Assembly (NCBI RefSeq): GCF_001021385.1
Contig: NZ_CP011773.1
Location: 5,456,001-5,520,000, forward strand
Direction of reading: 5' to 3'
Length of the DNA: 64,000 bases
Source: Mycobacterium sp. EPa45
Lineage (GTDB): Bacteria; Actinomycetota; Actinomycetes; Mycobacteriales; Mycobacteriaceae
Shown here: piece after piece, positions 7,572-16,235 of the stretch
Position numbering within the stretch: the first letter of the stretch is position 1
Layout of the letters: each line of letters begins with the position of its first letter
The notes under the pieces: model-generated
Seen by the model: only the letters and a program-made list of their open reading frames with translations
Told to the model about the DNA's origin: nothing
Databases searched by the model: none
Position numbers and translations under genes: made by a program

Positions 7572-8665
7572 TGCTGAAGTACCGGGGAACTCATCTCGTC
7601 CGCGCCGGATTCATCGGCGTCGGACTGATCGTCATGGTGATCGTCGTCGGTCTTCGCCCCGAGGTTCTGTGGTCCTGGGCGACCAACGTCCGCTATCAAG
7701 CCCAGTTCGCAGACGCGGGGGGGCTCGTCGCCGGCAACGACGTTCTGGTGTCGGGCACGAAAGTCGGTCGTGTCATTGATATCTCGGTTGACCGTGATAC
7801 CGCTCGCGTGTCGTTCGCCGTCGACGGCGATGTCCAGCTCGGCGCCGAGACCACCGCCCACATCGAGGTCGGAACTCTACTCGGACAGCGTGTCGTCACG
7901 CTGGATTCACGGGGCACAGGCACCCTTCATCCGCGTGACGTCATTCCGCTTTCACGAACATCATCTCCTTATTCGCTCAATGACGCCGTTGGCGATCTGA
8001 CCACTCAGGCCGCCGGCACCGACACTGCCGCGGTGAACCAGTCGTTGGACACGTTGTCCGGTGTGCTCGACTCGGTTGCGCCCCAACTCGGTCCGACCTT
8101 CGACGGCCTGACACGCGTCTCGCGGCTGCTCAGCGAACGGGATGACGATGTGCGACAACTCTTGGCTCATTCCGTCGACGTCACAACCGTGCTATCCCAA
8201 CAGAGCCAAAAAGTCGACAGCCTGATCCTGAATGCCAACGACCTGCTCGGGGTGCTGGCCGAACGCCGGGCAGCGATCATGCGGCTACTGGCCAACACCT
8301 CTGTGGTCGCCCGCCAGCTCTCGGGTCTTGTTGCCGACAATGAAAAGCAGCTGGCGCCGATGCTGGAGAAGCTCAATTCGGTCACGGCGATGCTCGAGAA
8401 GAACCGGGACAACATTGCCAAAGCCATCCCGGGTCTTGCGAAGTATCAGATCACTCAGGGCGAAACAGTGGCCAACGGGTTCTACTACAACGCGTTCATC
8501 GGCAATTTGATCCCCCTTCAGATCATCCAGCCCTTCCTCGACTATGCCTTCGGCTTCCGTCGCGGGACCGATGCAGGCCAACCGCCCGACAATGCCGGAC
8601 CCCGATCCGAGATCGCCTTCCCGTACAACGGAATACCACAACCGAACGAGCAGTGGGGACGATGA
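7571..8665 (+). CDS. mceC: Mce family protein MceC
   Basis: A 364-residue subunit with an N-terminal membrane anchor (about 13-30), the MCE domain (AQFADAGGLVAGNDVLVSG then TKVGRV), a long helical middle and a proline-rich end. The C-terminal stretch FYYNAFIGNLIPLQIIQPFL is characteristic of MceC. The start overlaps the mceB stop by one base. It is the third member of the envelope lipid-transfer complex; nothing odd in the reading frame. Confidence 0.9.
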   Translation: MLKYRGTHLVRAGFIGVGLIVMVIVVGLRPEVLWSWATNVRYQAQFADAGGLVAGNDVLVSGTKVGRVIDISVDRDTARVSFAVDGDVQLGAETTAHIEVGTLLGQRVVTLDSRGTGTLHPRDVIPLSRTSSPYSLNDAVGDLTTQAAGTDTAAVNQSLDTLSGVLDSVAPQLGPTFDGLTRVSRLLSERDDDVRQLLAHSVDVTTVLSQQSQKVDSLILNANDLLGVLAERRAAIMRLLANTSVVARQLSGLVADNEKQLAPMLEKLNSVTAMLEKNRDNIAKAIPGLAKYQITQGETVANGFYYNAFIGNLIPLQIIQPFLDYAFGFRRGTDAGQPPDNAGPRSEIAFPYNGIPQPNEQWGR

Positions 8666-10062
8666 TGACGCGCCGACGCCTCTCCGTCATCACCGCGGTC
8701 GCGCTCATCGCGATTCTTGCCACAGGCGCGGGTTGGCTGGCTCATGCGACCTACTTCGGGACGAAGACAATCACTGCGTACTTCACCACCGCGACGGGAA
8801 TCTACCCGGGGGACCAGGTGCGGGTCGTCGGCGTCAAGGTCGGAACGATCAGCGCGATTCAAGCCGAGGGCACTCGCACCAAACTCACACTGCACATTGA
8901 TCCCGATCTCGCCGTCCCAGCGGACGCCAAGGCGATAATCATCGCGCCAAATCTCGTCGCTGCCCGATATGTCCAACTTGCGCCCGCGTACACAGCGACC
9001 GGCCCGATCATCGCCGACGGCGCTGTGATCCCGGTCAGCCGTACCGCCACTCCCGTGGAGTGGGATGAGGTCAAGAAGCAATTGACCCGGCTGGCAACAG
9101 ATCTGGGCCCCGACAGCCAGATCTCGGGCACGGCGATCGGCCGGTTCATCGAAAGTGCTGCCGACGCTCTGAAGGGCAATGGCGACAAGCTCAGACAAAC
9201 ACTTACGCAGCTGTCGGCCGCCGGGCGCATCGTCGCCGACGGCGGTGGGAACATCGCCGACATCATCAAGAACCTGCAGGCCTTCGTCACCGCACTGCGC
9301 GACAGCAACGAACAGATTGTGCAATTCCAGGACCGGCTGGCGACGGTGACCGCCGTCGTAGATGACAGCCGTAGCGATCTGGATTCGGCGTTGACGACGC
9401 TGTCGACTGCAATCACGGATATCAAGAGGTTTATCGAAGGCAGCCGAAACCAAACCGCCGAGCAGATTCAACGGTTGGCGAACGTGACTGGAAACCTCGC
9501 CGATCACCGAACCGAGTTGGAAAACCTGTTGCACGGCGCACCCAACACGATTGCCAACGCCTACAACATCTATAATCCAGACACTGGTGCGGACGTCGGG
9601 TCGTTCGCCTTCCAGAATTTCGCCAATCCGGTCGAATTCCTCTGCGCGGGGATCGGCGCCGTCGAGAACACCACAGCGCCGGAAACAGCCAAGCTGTGCG
9701 CACAGTATCTTGGTCCGGCCCTGCGGCTGCTCAACTTCAACTATTTGCCGATCCCGGTGAATCCGTACCTCCAGCCCGCGCCAAGCAATCTGGTCTACTC
9801 TGATCCCAGTCTGGCTCCCGGCGGCGGCGGACCTCGTCCCGGGCCGGCGGAGGCGCCGCCCGCAGTGTCGGCGTACACCGGCGCGAACGGTGACGTGCCA
9901 CCCCCGCCGGGCTGGAACAATCCGCCAAGACCGCCAGGGTCGTACGCGCCCAACGGATTACCCGCGGATACGTCGCCGGCCCTCTACCCGGGCGCGCCCC
10001 TACCTGGTCCGCCGTCTGTCCTGCCCGGCGCAGCGTTACCTGCCGAACGGCCGACACCATGA
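8662..10062 (+). CDS. mceD: Mce family protein MceD
   Basis: A 466-residue subunit with an N-terminal hydrophobic anchor, then AYFTTATGIYPGDQVRVVGV and KVGTI marking the MCE domain. The long helical part (about 150-330) has repeated TxLxxLxxxLADxxxxL patterns, and the last 90 residues are proline-rich. An in-frame GTG at 8653 is possible, but the ATG at 8662 overlaps the mceC stop in an ATGA arrangement and starts just before the anchor, so I chose it. The 3' end overlaps mceE by four bases. Confidence 0.88.
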   Translation: MMTRRRLSVITAVALIAILATGAGWLAHATYFGTKTITAYFTTATGIYPGDQVRVVGVKVGTISAIQAEGTRTKLTLHIDPDLAVPADAKAIIIAPNLVAARYVQLAPAYTATGPIIADGAVIPVSRTATPVEWDEVKKQLTRLATDLGPDSQISGTAIGRFIESAADALKGNGDKLRQTLTQLSAAGRIVADGGGNIADIIKNLQAFVTALRDSNEQIVQFQDRLATVTAVVDDSRSDLDSALTTLSTAITDIKRFIEGSRNQTAEQIQRLANVTGNLADHRTELENLLHGAPNTIANAYNIYNPDTGADVGSFAFQNFANPVEFLCAGIGAVENTTAPETAKLCAQYLGPALRLLNFNYLPIPVNPYLQPAPSNLVYSDPSLAPGGGGPRPGPAEAPPAVSAYTGANGDVPPPPGWNNPPRPPGSYAPNGLPADTSPALYPGAPLPGPPSVLPGAALPAERPTP

Positions 10063-11363
10063 CCGGCCGGCTGCCGATTCTGTTGTCGGCGTGCGCAGTC
10101 ACGGTTGCCACCGCGGGATGTTCTTTCCACGGTGTGAACTCTCTACCGTTGCCGGGTACCGTCGGCCACGGCCCCGGCTCCGTCACCTATCACGTCGAAT
10201 TGGCCGATGTCGGCACGCTGGAATCCAATTCACCTGTCATGTTGGGTGACGTCGTCGTCGGCAGCGTCGGGAAGATGTCTGTCGACGGCTGGCACGCGAA
10301 CGTGGAAGTGTCTGTCAAACCCGGAGTCGTGATTCCGGCCAACGCAGTAGCGACTGTCGGCCAAACCAGTCTGCTCGGCTCGATGCACCTCGCGTTGGAT
10401 CCGTTGCCCGGTCAGCCTGCGCAGGGACACCTTTCGCCGGGAACCACGATCCGCCTGAACTCCTCGTCGACGTATCCGTCGACCGAGCAGACGTTATCCG
10501 CGCTGTCGGCGTTGATCAACGGCGGCGGTGTCACCCAGATCGGCGACGTCATCCACAATGCCAGTGCGATGTTGTCCGGCCACGAGGATCGGGTTCGCGA
10601 TCTACTCAATCGTCTCAACGATGTGGCCGGGATGTTGGCCGATCAACGCGACAGCGTGGTCGACACTCTGGATCAAATTGACCGGTTGAGCACGACGCTC
10701 GCCAGCCGAACCGATGTCATCGACCGGGCGTTGCGTGAGATCCCGCCGGCTCTGGACGTCTTGATCAAAGAACGGCCGCGGATCACCGAAGCACTCGACC
10801 GGCTCCATATATTCAGCGATACCGCAACAGATTTGATCCACGACACCCAGGACGATCTGGTGCGGAACCTGCGAAACCTCGAACCAACAGTCAAGGCCAT
10901 CGCCGACATCGGCCCCGACCTCGACAAAGTCCTGGCCTACACGACGACATTTCCGTTCACCCAGTCGGTGATCGATCGAGGTGTCCGCGGTGACTATCTC
11001 AACCTCTACATCGTGATGGATCTGACTATCCCGCGGCTCAAGAGGACAATGTTTCGGGGTACCCGTTGGGGGGATGTCAACGCCGCGCTGGTGCCCGCGC
11101 CGGGCGATCCATGGAACTTGAACTACACCTATCAGCCGCTCAGTGTTGGCGTCACTCCGCCGCCACCAGCCGACCCGGCACCCCCAACGGGCACCGTGGA
11201 TCCGCAAACCGCGCAGATGCCAACGGTTTCCGAACCGGTAGTGCCGGTAACGCCTCCACTGATGCCCGGCACCGCTGCGTCGGCGCCGCCCACTCCGGGC
11301 CAGCTCTTCGCCGGTCCTTACCCGGGTAACCCTGCCAGTGCCTCACCGACTGGGGGCCCCTGA
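10059..11363 (+). CDS. mceE: Mce family lipoprotein MceE
   Basis: The 434-residue protein starts with a short signal peptide ending in a lipobox (TVATAGC, cysteine about residue 21), so it should be lipid-anchored like other MceE (LprK-type) proteins. The MCE domain follows (YHVELADVGTLESNSPVMLG then DVVVGSVGKM), then helices and a C-terminal proline-rich tail. It probably binds the outer part of the Mce tunnel. The start overlaps mceD by four bases and the stop overlaps mceF by one base. Confidence 0.9.
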   Translation: MTGRLPILLSACAVTVATAGCSFHGVNSLPLPGTVGHGPGSVTYHVELADVGTLESNSPVMLGDVVVGSVGKMSVDGWHANVEVSVKPGVVIPANAVATVGQTSLLGSMHLALDPLPGQPAQGHLSPGTTIRLNSSSTYPSTEQTLSALSALINGGGVTQIGDVIHNASAMLSGHEDRVRDLLNRLNDVAGMLADQRDSVVDTLDQIDRLSTTLASRTDVIDRALREIPPALDVLIKERPRITEALDRLHIFSDTATDLIHDTQDDLVRNLRNLEPTVKAIADIGPDLDKVLAYTTTFPFTQSVIDRGVRGDYLNLYIVMDLTIPRLKRTMFRGTRWGDVNAALVPAPGDPWNLNYTYQPLSVGVTPPPPADPAPPTGTVDPQTAQMPTVSEPVVPVTPPLMPGTAASAPPTPGQLFAGPYPGNPASASPTGGP

Positions 11364-12892
11364 TGTTGAGCCGACTGGTCCGGATTCAGCTCGCTGTCTT
11401 CGCGCTCGTCTCGGTGATCGGTATCGCCGCGATGGTGGTGGTGTACGTCCAGGTTCCGACTTTGCTTGGACTGGGTCGCTACACGGTGACCATGCAGATG
11501 CCCGCAGCCGGCGGGTTGTACCGCTTCGCCAACGTCACATTTCGCGGCGTGCAAATTGGGAAAGTGATCGATCTCAAACTGACCAGAACCGGTCCCGAAG
11601 CGACGCTGCGGTTGGATCGTTCACCTCAGATTCCATCCGACCTGACTGCCGAGGTCCGCAGTATGTCGGCGGTCGGCGAGCAGTATGTCGACTTGCGCCC
11701 GCACCACGACGGCGGTCCGTATCTCGGCGACGGCTCGGTGATCAGCTCACGCAATGTCACCATTCCGCAGCAGGTAGGCCCGATGCTCGACCAGGTGAGC
11801 GCGTTGATGACCAGCATTCCCAAGGGGAAGGTGGGCGAGTTGCTGGACGAGACTGCAAAAGGCCTGAGCGGAGCGGGATTCGACCTGGGGTCACTCTACG
11901 ATTCGACGGCGATCATCAGCTCCGATCTGAATTCGGTGAGCGACCAAACACGAGCGCTGGTAGACGATTCCGCGCCGCTCTTGGACGGACAGGCGCAGAC
12001 TGTCGATGACACTCGGCAGTGGGCACACAGCCTGGCCGGCATAACCGATCAAGTCGCCACCAGAGATCAGCAGGTGCGGTCGATCCTGCAAACCGGTCCA
12101 GGCGCAGCCGACGAAGCGTCCAAGCTGCTCGCCGCGATCAAGCCCACGCTTCCGGTCTTGCTGGCCAATCTGAGCACGTTGGGTCAGGTGCTGCTCACTT
12201 ATCGACCATCCCTGCAGCAGCTCTTCGTCTTGTTCCCGCCGTATGTTGCGGCGACCCAATCCTTCGCGCTGCCGGAAAACAACCCCACAGGTCTTCCCCT
12301 GGGTGATTTCACCACCTCCATCGGCGACCCGCCGGCCTGTACGGTCGGTTTCCTGCCGCCGTCGCAGTGGCGGTCGCCGGCGGACACCACAGTCATCGAC
12401 ACACCTGACGGGTTGTATTGCAAGCTCCCGCAGGATTCGCCGATCGGAGTGCGCGGTGCTCGAAACAATCCGTGCATGGGTCAGCCTGGAAAACGTGCAC
12501 CCACGGTTCAGATCTGCAACAGTGACAAGCCTTACGAGCCGCTGGCGATGCGCCAACACGCAACTGGGCCATACCCTTTCGACCCGAACCTGACCGCGCA
12601 GGGCGTCCCGCCGGACGACCGCGTCACATTCGGTGACCACATCTTCGGGCCGCTCGACGGCACGCCCCGACCCGATCCGCCTCCGCCCGCCGAGCCGGCT
12701 CCGGTTCCCGGGGAGACGCCCGCCGCAGCGCCCAGCTCGTTCGATTCCGGGCGGTCGCATCAGCCCGCGGTCGCAGTGGCCGAGTACGACCCGCACACCG
12801 GCCGGTACATCGGTCCCGACGGTCACCTGGCGCGCCAAACCAACTTGACAGGTCGGCCGGCGCGCAGCTGGAAGGACTTGCTGCCGACTTGA
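11363..12892 (+). CDS. mceF: Mce family protein MceF
   Basis: The last and longest subunit here, 509 residues: the start LSRLVRIQLAVFALVSVIGI is the standard MceF N-terminus with a membrane helix, followed by an MCE domain (MQMPAAGGLYRFANVTFRGV then QIGKVIDLKL). The C-terminal third contains cysteines (PPACTVGFLPP, GLYCKLPQD, NNPCMG) and GARNNPCMGQPGKRAPTVQ, the MceF signature also seen in the mce4F homologue at 62316. No Mce-associated protein genes follow, unlike the mce4 locus at the right end of the window. Confidence 0.9.
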   Translation: MLSRLVRIQLAVFALVSVIGIAAMVVVYVQVPTLLGLGRYTVTMQMPAAGGLYRFANVTFRGVQIGKVIDLKLTRTGPEATLRLDRSPQIPSDLTAEVRSMSAVGEQYVDLRPHHDGGPYLGDGSVISSRNVTIPQQVGPMLDQVSALMTSIPKGKVGELLDETAKGLSGAGFDLGSLYDSTAIISSDLNSVSDQTRALVDDSAPLLDGQAQTVDDTRQWAHSLAGITDQVATRDQQVRSILQTGPGAADEASKLLAAIKPTLPVLLANLSTLGQVLLTYRPSLQQLFVLFPPYVAATQSFALPENNPTGLPLGDFTTSIGDPPACTVGFLPPSQWRSPADTTVIDTPDGLYCKLPQDSPIGVRGARNNPCMGQPGKRAPTVQICNSDKPYEPLAMRQHATGPYPFDPNLTAQGVPPDDRVTFGDHIFGPLDGTPRPDPPPPAEPAPVPGETPAAAPSSFDSGRSHQPAVAVAEYDPHTGRYIGPDGHLARQTNLTGRPARSWKDLLPT

Positions 12893-12896
12893 GCTC

Positions 12897-13421
12897 CTAG
12901 CCGATTCGCTGCAGGCGGAAGGGCATCTTGATGACGAGTGACCGGTTCACCCCACAGGCGCCGCTCGCGCCGACGGTCGTGTCATCGCCGCCGAGAACGT
13001 CAGAACCAACCAAGACGTGGCCGGTATTGTCCATCGGCTGGAACTTGTAAAGCTGTTGTCCCGCAACGGTCGTTCCGTCGGCACAGCGTTCCCAGTCCGG
13101 GACGTCTCGACGAACCTTCCACAAGCCGGCCGAGTAGGTGATGGGGGCGCTCCAGCCGGCATCGGTGGTTACCGTGCCCGAACAGGTGCTCGCATCACTG
13201 CATGTTGTGGCGATTGTCCAGGTGACCCGCACGGTGGCCTCATCGTGGTAGGACTCGTTGGTCTGGGCCCAATCCCCGTTGGACACCGCCAGGAAGGTGC
13301 CGTTTATCGCCGGGCTCCCGTCCGACGCATGTGCCTCCCCGATCGCTACCCCGGCGGAGACAACCAGTCCGGGGACGATCGCTGCAGCGATAAGCGACCA
13401 CACACGGGTAATACCTGTCAT
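12897..13421 (-). CDS. Secreted protein of unknown function
   Basis: The 174-residue protein has a clear signal peptide (VWSLIAAAIVPGLVVSAGVA, then HAS) and a beta-rich secreted part with pairs of cysteines (TTCSDASTC). Phrases such as NGTFLAVSNGDWAQTNESYH and SGTVTTDAGWSAPITYSAG recur in mycobacterial secreted proteins of unknown role. I chose the ATG at 13421, just before the signal peptide, over 13496, which lies in the divergent promoter region. It converges with mceF, stopping five bases from that gene's end, and diverges from the CYP125-like gene. Confidence 0.75.
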   Translation of the reverse strand: MTGITRVWSLIAAAIVPGLVVSAGVAIGEAHASDGSPAINGTFLAVSNGDWAQTNESYHDEATVRVTWTIATTCSDASTCSGTVTTDAGWSAPITYSAGLWKVRRDVPDWERCADGTTVAGQQLYKFQPMDNTGHVLVGSDVLGGDDTTVGASGACGVNRSLVIKMPFRLQRIG

Positions 13422-13489
13422 CGCGTCGCCCACACCTAAACAATAGGACACTATTCGTTGATCTGTACATCCTGAATGACATCCTTGGG

Positions 13490-13514
13490 CATACACTCAG
13501 CATTAAGGTGTATG
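13490..13514. promoter_or_regulatory. CATACAC-N11-GTGTATG inverted repeat upstream of the CYP125-like gene
   Basis: Seven-base arms CATACAC (13490-13496) and GTGTATG (13508-13514) are perfect complements around 11 bases, 45 bases before the P450 start and between it and the divergent secreted-protein gene. The core ACACT-N10-GTGT and 11-base spacing resemble the element at 5116-5136 before the mce operon. Likely a dimeric repressor operator; the regulator is unknown. Confidence 0.45.
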
Positions 13515-13558
13515 GTCGTTGCGAAGGTGCGCTACATCACAACGACAGCGAGGTAATC

Positions 13559-14797
13559 ATGACCACCGCCAGCGTGTGTCCGTTCGGAGCGGGCTTTGAC
13601 TTCACCGACCCCGACCTGCTGAAGGCGGGTATGCCCGTCAGTCAGTTCGCCGAGCTGCGCAAGACCGCCCCGGTCTGGTGGAACGAACAACCGCTCGGCA
13701 GCACGGTCTTCGACGACGGCGGCTACTGGGTGATCAGCAAGCACCGCGACATCCGCGACATTTCCCGTGACGGCGACCTGTGGTCGACCAATAAGCAGGG
13801 CGTGGTCATGCGGTTCGCCGACGACATGACCAAAGATCAGGTGGACATCACCAAGGCGCTGCTGATCAATCATGACGCCCCCGAACACACCCGGTTGCGC
13901 AAGCTGGTCTCCCGGCTGTTCACCCCGCGCGCCGTCGCGAAGCTCGAGGAGAAGCTGGCCGACGCCGCCCGCGACATCGTTGCCACGGCGGCCGCGAAGG
14001 ACACCGGCGATTTCGTCGACGACATCGCGATGCAGCTCCCGCTGCTGGCGATCGCCGACCTGCTCGGCGTGCCGGAAGCTGACCGCCAGAAGCTCTTTCA
14101 CTGGACCAACAGCATCATGAACACCGACGACCCGGAGTTCAACGACGTCGACCCGATCGAGGCCAACGCCGAGTTGATGGGTTACGCGTACTCAATGGCC
14201 GAGGATCGCCGGAAGTGCCCGGCCGACGACATCGTGACCCGCCTGGTGGAGGCCGACATCGACGGCGAGTCGCTGTCGGAGGTCGAGTTCGCGTTCTTCG
14301 TCATCCTGCTCGCGGTGGCCGGCAACGAGACCACCCGCAACGCGATGACCCACGGGATGAACGCCTTCTTCGAAAACCCGGACCAGTGGGAGCTTTTCAA
14401 GCGCGAGCGGCCGGAGACCACGGCCGACGAGATCGTCCGCTGGGCCACGCCGGTGCACTGCTTCCAGCGCACCGCGTTGCGCGACATCGAAGTCGGCGGC
14501 GTCACCATCCGCGAGGGTCAGCGGGCGGGCCTGTTCTATAGCTCGGCCAACTATGACGAGGACGTCTTCGACAACCCGTTCCAGTTCAACATCCTTCGTG
14601 ACCCGAACCCGCACCTCGGCTTCGGCGGCAACGGCGCGCATTTCTGCATCGGCGCCAACCTCGCGCGGATGGAGATCAAACTGATCTTCAACGAGATCGC
14701 CGACCAGATCCCGGACATCAGCAAGCTCGGTGAGCCGGAGCGGCTGCGGTCGGGCTGGCTCAACGGCGTGAAGCATTTGCCGGTCTCCTATCGCTAG
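13559..14797 (+). CDS. Cytochrome P450, CYP125 family (steroid 26-hydroxylase-like)
   Basis: A 412-residue P450 with haem loop FGGNGAHFCIGANLARM (cysteine 363), I-helix AVAGNETTRNAMTHG and ExxR motif in DEIVRWATP. The strings GFDFTDPD, AELRKTAPVWWN, APEHTRLRKLVSR, EIVRWATPVHCFQRTALRD and ERLRSGWLNGVKHLPV closely resemble CYP125A1, which oxidises C26 of cholest-4-en-3-one to start side-chain degradation. It lacks the kstR/fadA5 neighbours of the main CYP125, so it is probably a paralogue with a related sterol or lipid substrate. The ATG follows GCGAGGTAATC; an upstream start at 13508 lies inside the inverted repeat and is rejected. Confidence 0.85.
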   Translation: MTTASVCPFGAGFDFTDPDLLKAGMPVSQFAELRKTAPVWWNEQPLGSTVFDDGGYWVISKHRDIRDISRDGDLWSTNKQGVVMRFADDMTKDQVDITKALLINHDAPEHTRLRKLVSRLFTPRAVAKLEEKLADAARDIVATAAAKDTGDFVDDIAMQLPLLAIADLLGVPEADRQKLFHWTNSIMNTDDPEFNDVDPIEANAELMGYAYSMAEDRRKCPADDIVTRLVEADIDGESLSEVEFAFFVILLAVAGNETTRNAMTHGMNAFFENPDQWELFKRERPETTADEIVRWATPVHCFQRTALRDIEVGGVTIREGQRAGLFYSSANYDEDVFDNPFQFNILRDPNPHLGFGGNGAHFCIGANLARMEIKLIFNEIADQIPDISKLGEPERLRSGWLNGVKHLPVSYR

Positions 14798-14816
14798 CGC
14801 GATAGCATCCCGGGTC

Positions 14817-15200
14817 ATGGGCTATCCGGGCTATCCGCCCTACCCCGGCTATCCGCCGGCACCGGCCAAGCCGCCACGCTCGCCGGCGGACCTGACGATC
14901 TCGATCATCCTCATGATCGTGACGGTGGTGGTCGGCGCCGGTGCGGCGTTCCTCGGCCTGTTCTCGCTCGCGTTCCTCGACTACTGCCCGCCGGCGACGT
15001 GCAGTGTCGACGGCGCGGTGACCGCGGTGATGACATCGGTCGCGATCGCCGCCCTGATCGGCCTCGCCGGTGTCGTCGTCACCATCGTGCAATTGGTGCG
15101 GCACAAGCCGGCGTGGCCCTTCGCCGTCGGGACATTGGTGCTGTGCTTGGTGGTGCTGCTCTTCGGCGGCGCGGCGTACTCCTCGGCAGTGGGCGGCTGA
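14817..15200 (+). CDS. Small three-helix membrane protein
   Basis: The 127-residue protein starts with a proline/tyrosine-rich repeat (GYPGYPPYPGYPPAPAKPP) and has three membrane segments (about residues 27-53, 66-92 and 99-124). A short extracellular or lumenal loop between the first two holds two cysteines (DYCPPATCSVDG) that could form a disulphide. Such PGYPP-headed small membrane proteins are common in mycobacteria and have no assigned role. It lies 19 bases after the P450 and one base before the TetR gene, so it is probably part of one transcript. Confidence 0.7.
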   Translation: MGYPGYPPYPGYPPAPAKPPRSPADLTISIILMIVTVVVGAGAAFLGLFSLAFLDYCPPATCSVDGAVTAVMTSVAIAALIGLAGVVVTIVQLVRHKPAWPFAVGTLVLCLVVLLFGGAAYSSAVGG

Positions 15201-15201
15201 C

Positions 15202-15834
15202 ATGCGCACTCACGGTTGGTCGGGATCGGCGCCTGCCACCGACGAGGAGGCGGTCGCCCGGATCCTCGCGGCAGCCAACCAAGCCATCGACGCCCGCGGT
15301 GCGGACCTCAGCATCGCCGACGTGGCCCGCACCCTGGGCGTCACCCGCCAGACCGTGTACCGCTACTTCCCCAGCACCGACGCCCTGTTGCAGGCCTCAG
15401 CCATGGCGGCCGCGACCGGGTTCCTCGACCGGCTCGCCGGTCACCTGGCCGGCATCACCGACCCCGCCGAAGCGGTGACCGAAGGCATTGCCGCAGCGGT
15501 GGAATGGTTGCCCCACGACAAGCACATGGGGTTGCTGCTCGGACCCGAACGCTCCAGCACGTTCAGCGCGGAAGTCACCTCGGATGTCGCGCTGGCCTTC
15601 GCCGGTTCGATGTTGCGCCGCTTCGATGTCGATTGGGAGGCAGCGGGTTTCAGCGACCGCGATCTTGACGAGCTCGGTGAGCACCTGCTGCGGATCATCC
15701 AGTCGTTCATGCTCGACCCGGGCCGCCCGCCGCGACAGGGCGACCAACTGCGCCAGTATCTGCGCCGGTGGGTCGGCGCGGCAGTACTTGTCTCGGCTAG
15801 GGAACCGGCACGCTCGGAAGCACCTGGGCGCTGA
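15202..15834 (+). CDS. TetR/AcrR family transcriptional regulator
   Basis: The 210-residue protein has an N-terminal TetR helix-turn-helix (LSIADVARTLGVTRQTVYRY FP, about residues 34-56) and a helical C-terminal ligand domain. I chose the ATG at 15202, one base after the upstream stop, because longer frames begin inside the membrane-protein gene. It is co-directional with the CYP125-like P450 and the small membrane protein and might regulate them, perhaps through the inverted repeat at 13490-13514. Its 3' end overlaps the convergent small gene by 38 bases. Confidence 0.85.
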   Translation: MRTHGWSGSAPATDEEAVARILAAANQAIDARGADLSIADVARTLGVTRQTVYRYFPSTDALLQASAMAAATGFLDRLAGHLAGITDPAEAVTEGIAAAVEWLPHDKHMGLLLGPERSSTFSAEVTSDVALAFAGSMLRRFDVDWEAAGFSDRDLDELGEHLLRIIQSFMLDPGRPPRQGDQLRQYLRRWVGAAVLVSAREPARSEAPGR

Positions 15835-16084
15835 TCGGCGCGGAAACAGCTGCGTGACCGACGGACTCGGCCGCGTCGTGGGTGGGCCACACCACCGCGG
15901 CGAAGATGGCGCATACCGATACCACCGGCGGGCAGAGCACCGTCACGGTCGTGTCGATGACACCGACCCACTTCGAGGCCTGTTGGACGACCTTGCCGCG
16001 CATCGTCGCCGGTTCCGTCCACAAGCTCAGCATGGTCGGGGCAGTCCATGACTGGTCGTACATGGTCATAGAAGTCATCGCCAC
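15797..16084 (-). CDS. Small single-pass membrane protein, unknown
   Basis: A 95-residue ORF with GC-rich third positions and a strong ribosome site (AGGAG before GGCG-ATG). One hydrophobic segment (about residues 43-66, IDTTVTVLCPPVVSVCAIFAAV) suggests a membrane anchor. Several methionines near the start leave the exact initiation open. Its end overlaps the TetR gene tail-to-tail. The opposite-strand reading at 15882-16130 has poorer codon choice and is rejected. No function can be assigned. Confidence 0.6.
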   Translation of the reverse strand: MAMTSMTMYDQSWTAPTMLSLWTEPATMRGKVVQQASKWVGVIDTTVTVLCPPVVSVCAIFAAVVWPTHDAAESVGHAAVSAPISAQVLPSVPVP

Positions 16085-16138
16085 TCCTAACCGTCACCGA
16101 GGCCCGGGGCGCTCAGTTTCACTTCGGTAACACTGGTG

Positions 16139-16160
16139 CACAAATGTCACATTTGTGACA
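16139..16160. promoter_or_regulatory. Nested palindromes upstream of the small membrane gene
   Basis: Two perfect overlapping inverted repeats: CACAAATG-TCA-CATTTGTG (16139-16157) and TGTCACA-TT-TGTGACA (16145-16160). They lie 55 bases upstream of the leftward gene starting at 16084 and 76 bases beyond the end of the permease gene. The position suits an operator. The TGTCACA half-sites recall sites of several mycobacterial regulators, but I cannot assign one. Confidence 0.45.
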
Positions 16161-16235
16161 CGGCGCGATAACCGTTTGCGATCTGCGCGTTTCCTTACCG
16201 TTGTCTTACCGACCTCTTTGTTATGGAAAACCGCG

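Noticed and set aside
13442..13455. AATAG-GACA-CTATT inverted repeat
   Set aside because: Five-base arms are common by chance; no related site or promoter context supports it.
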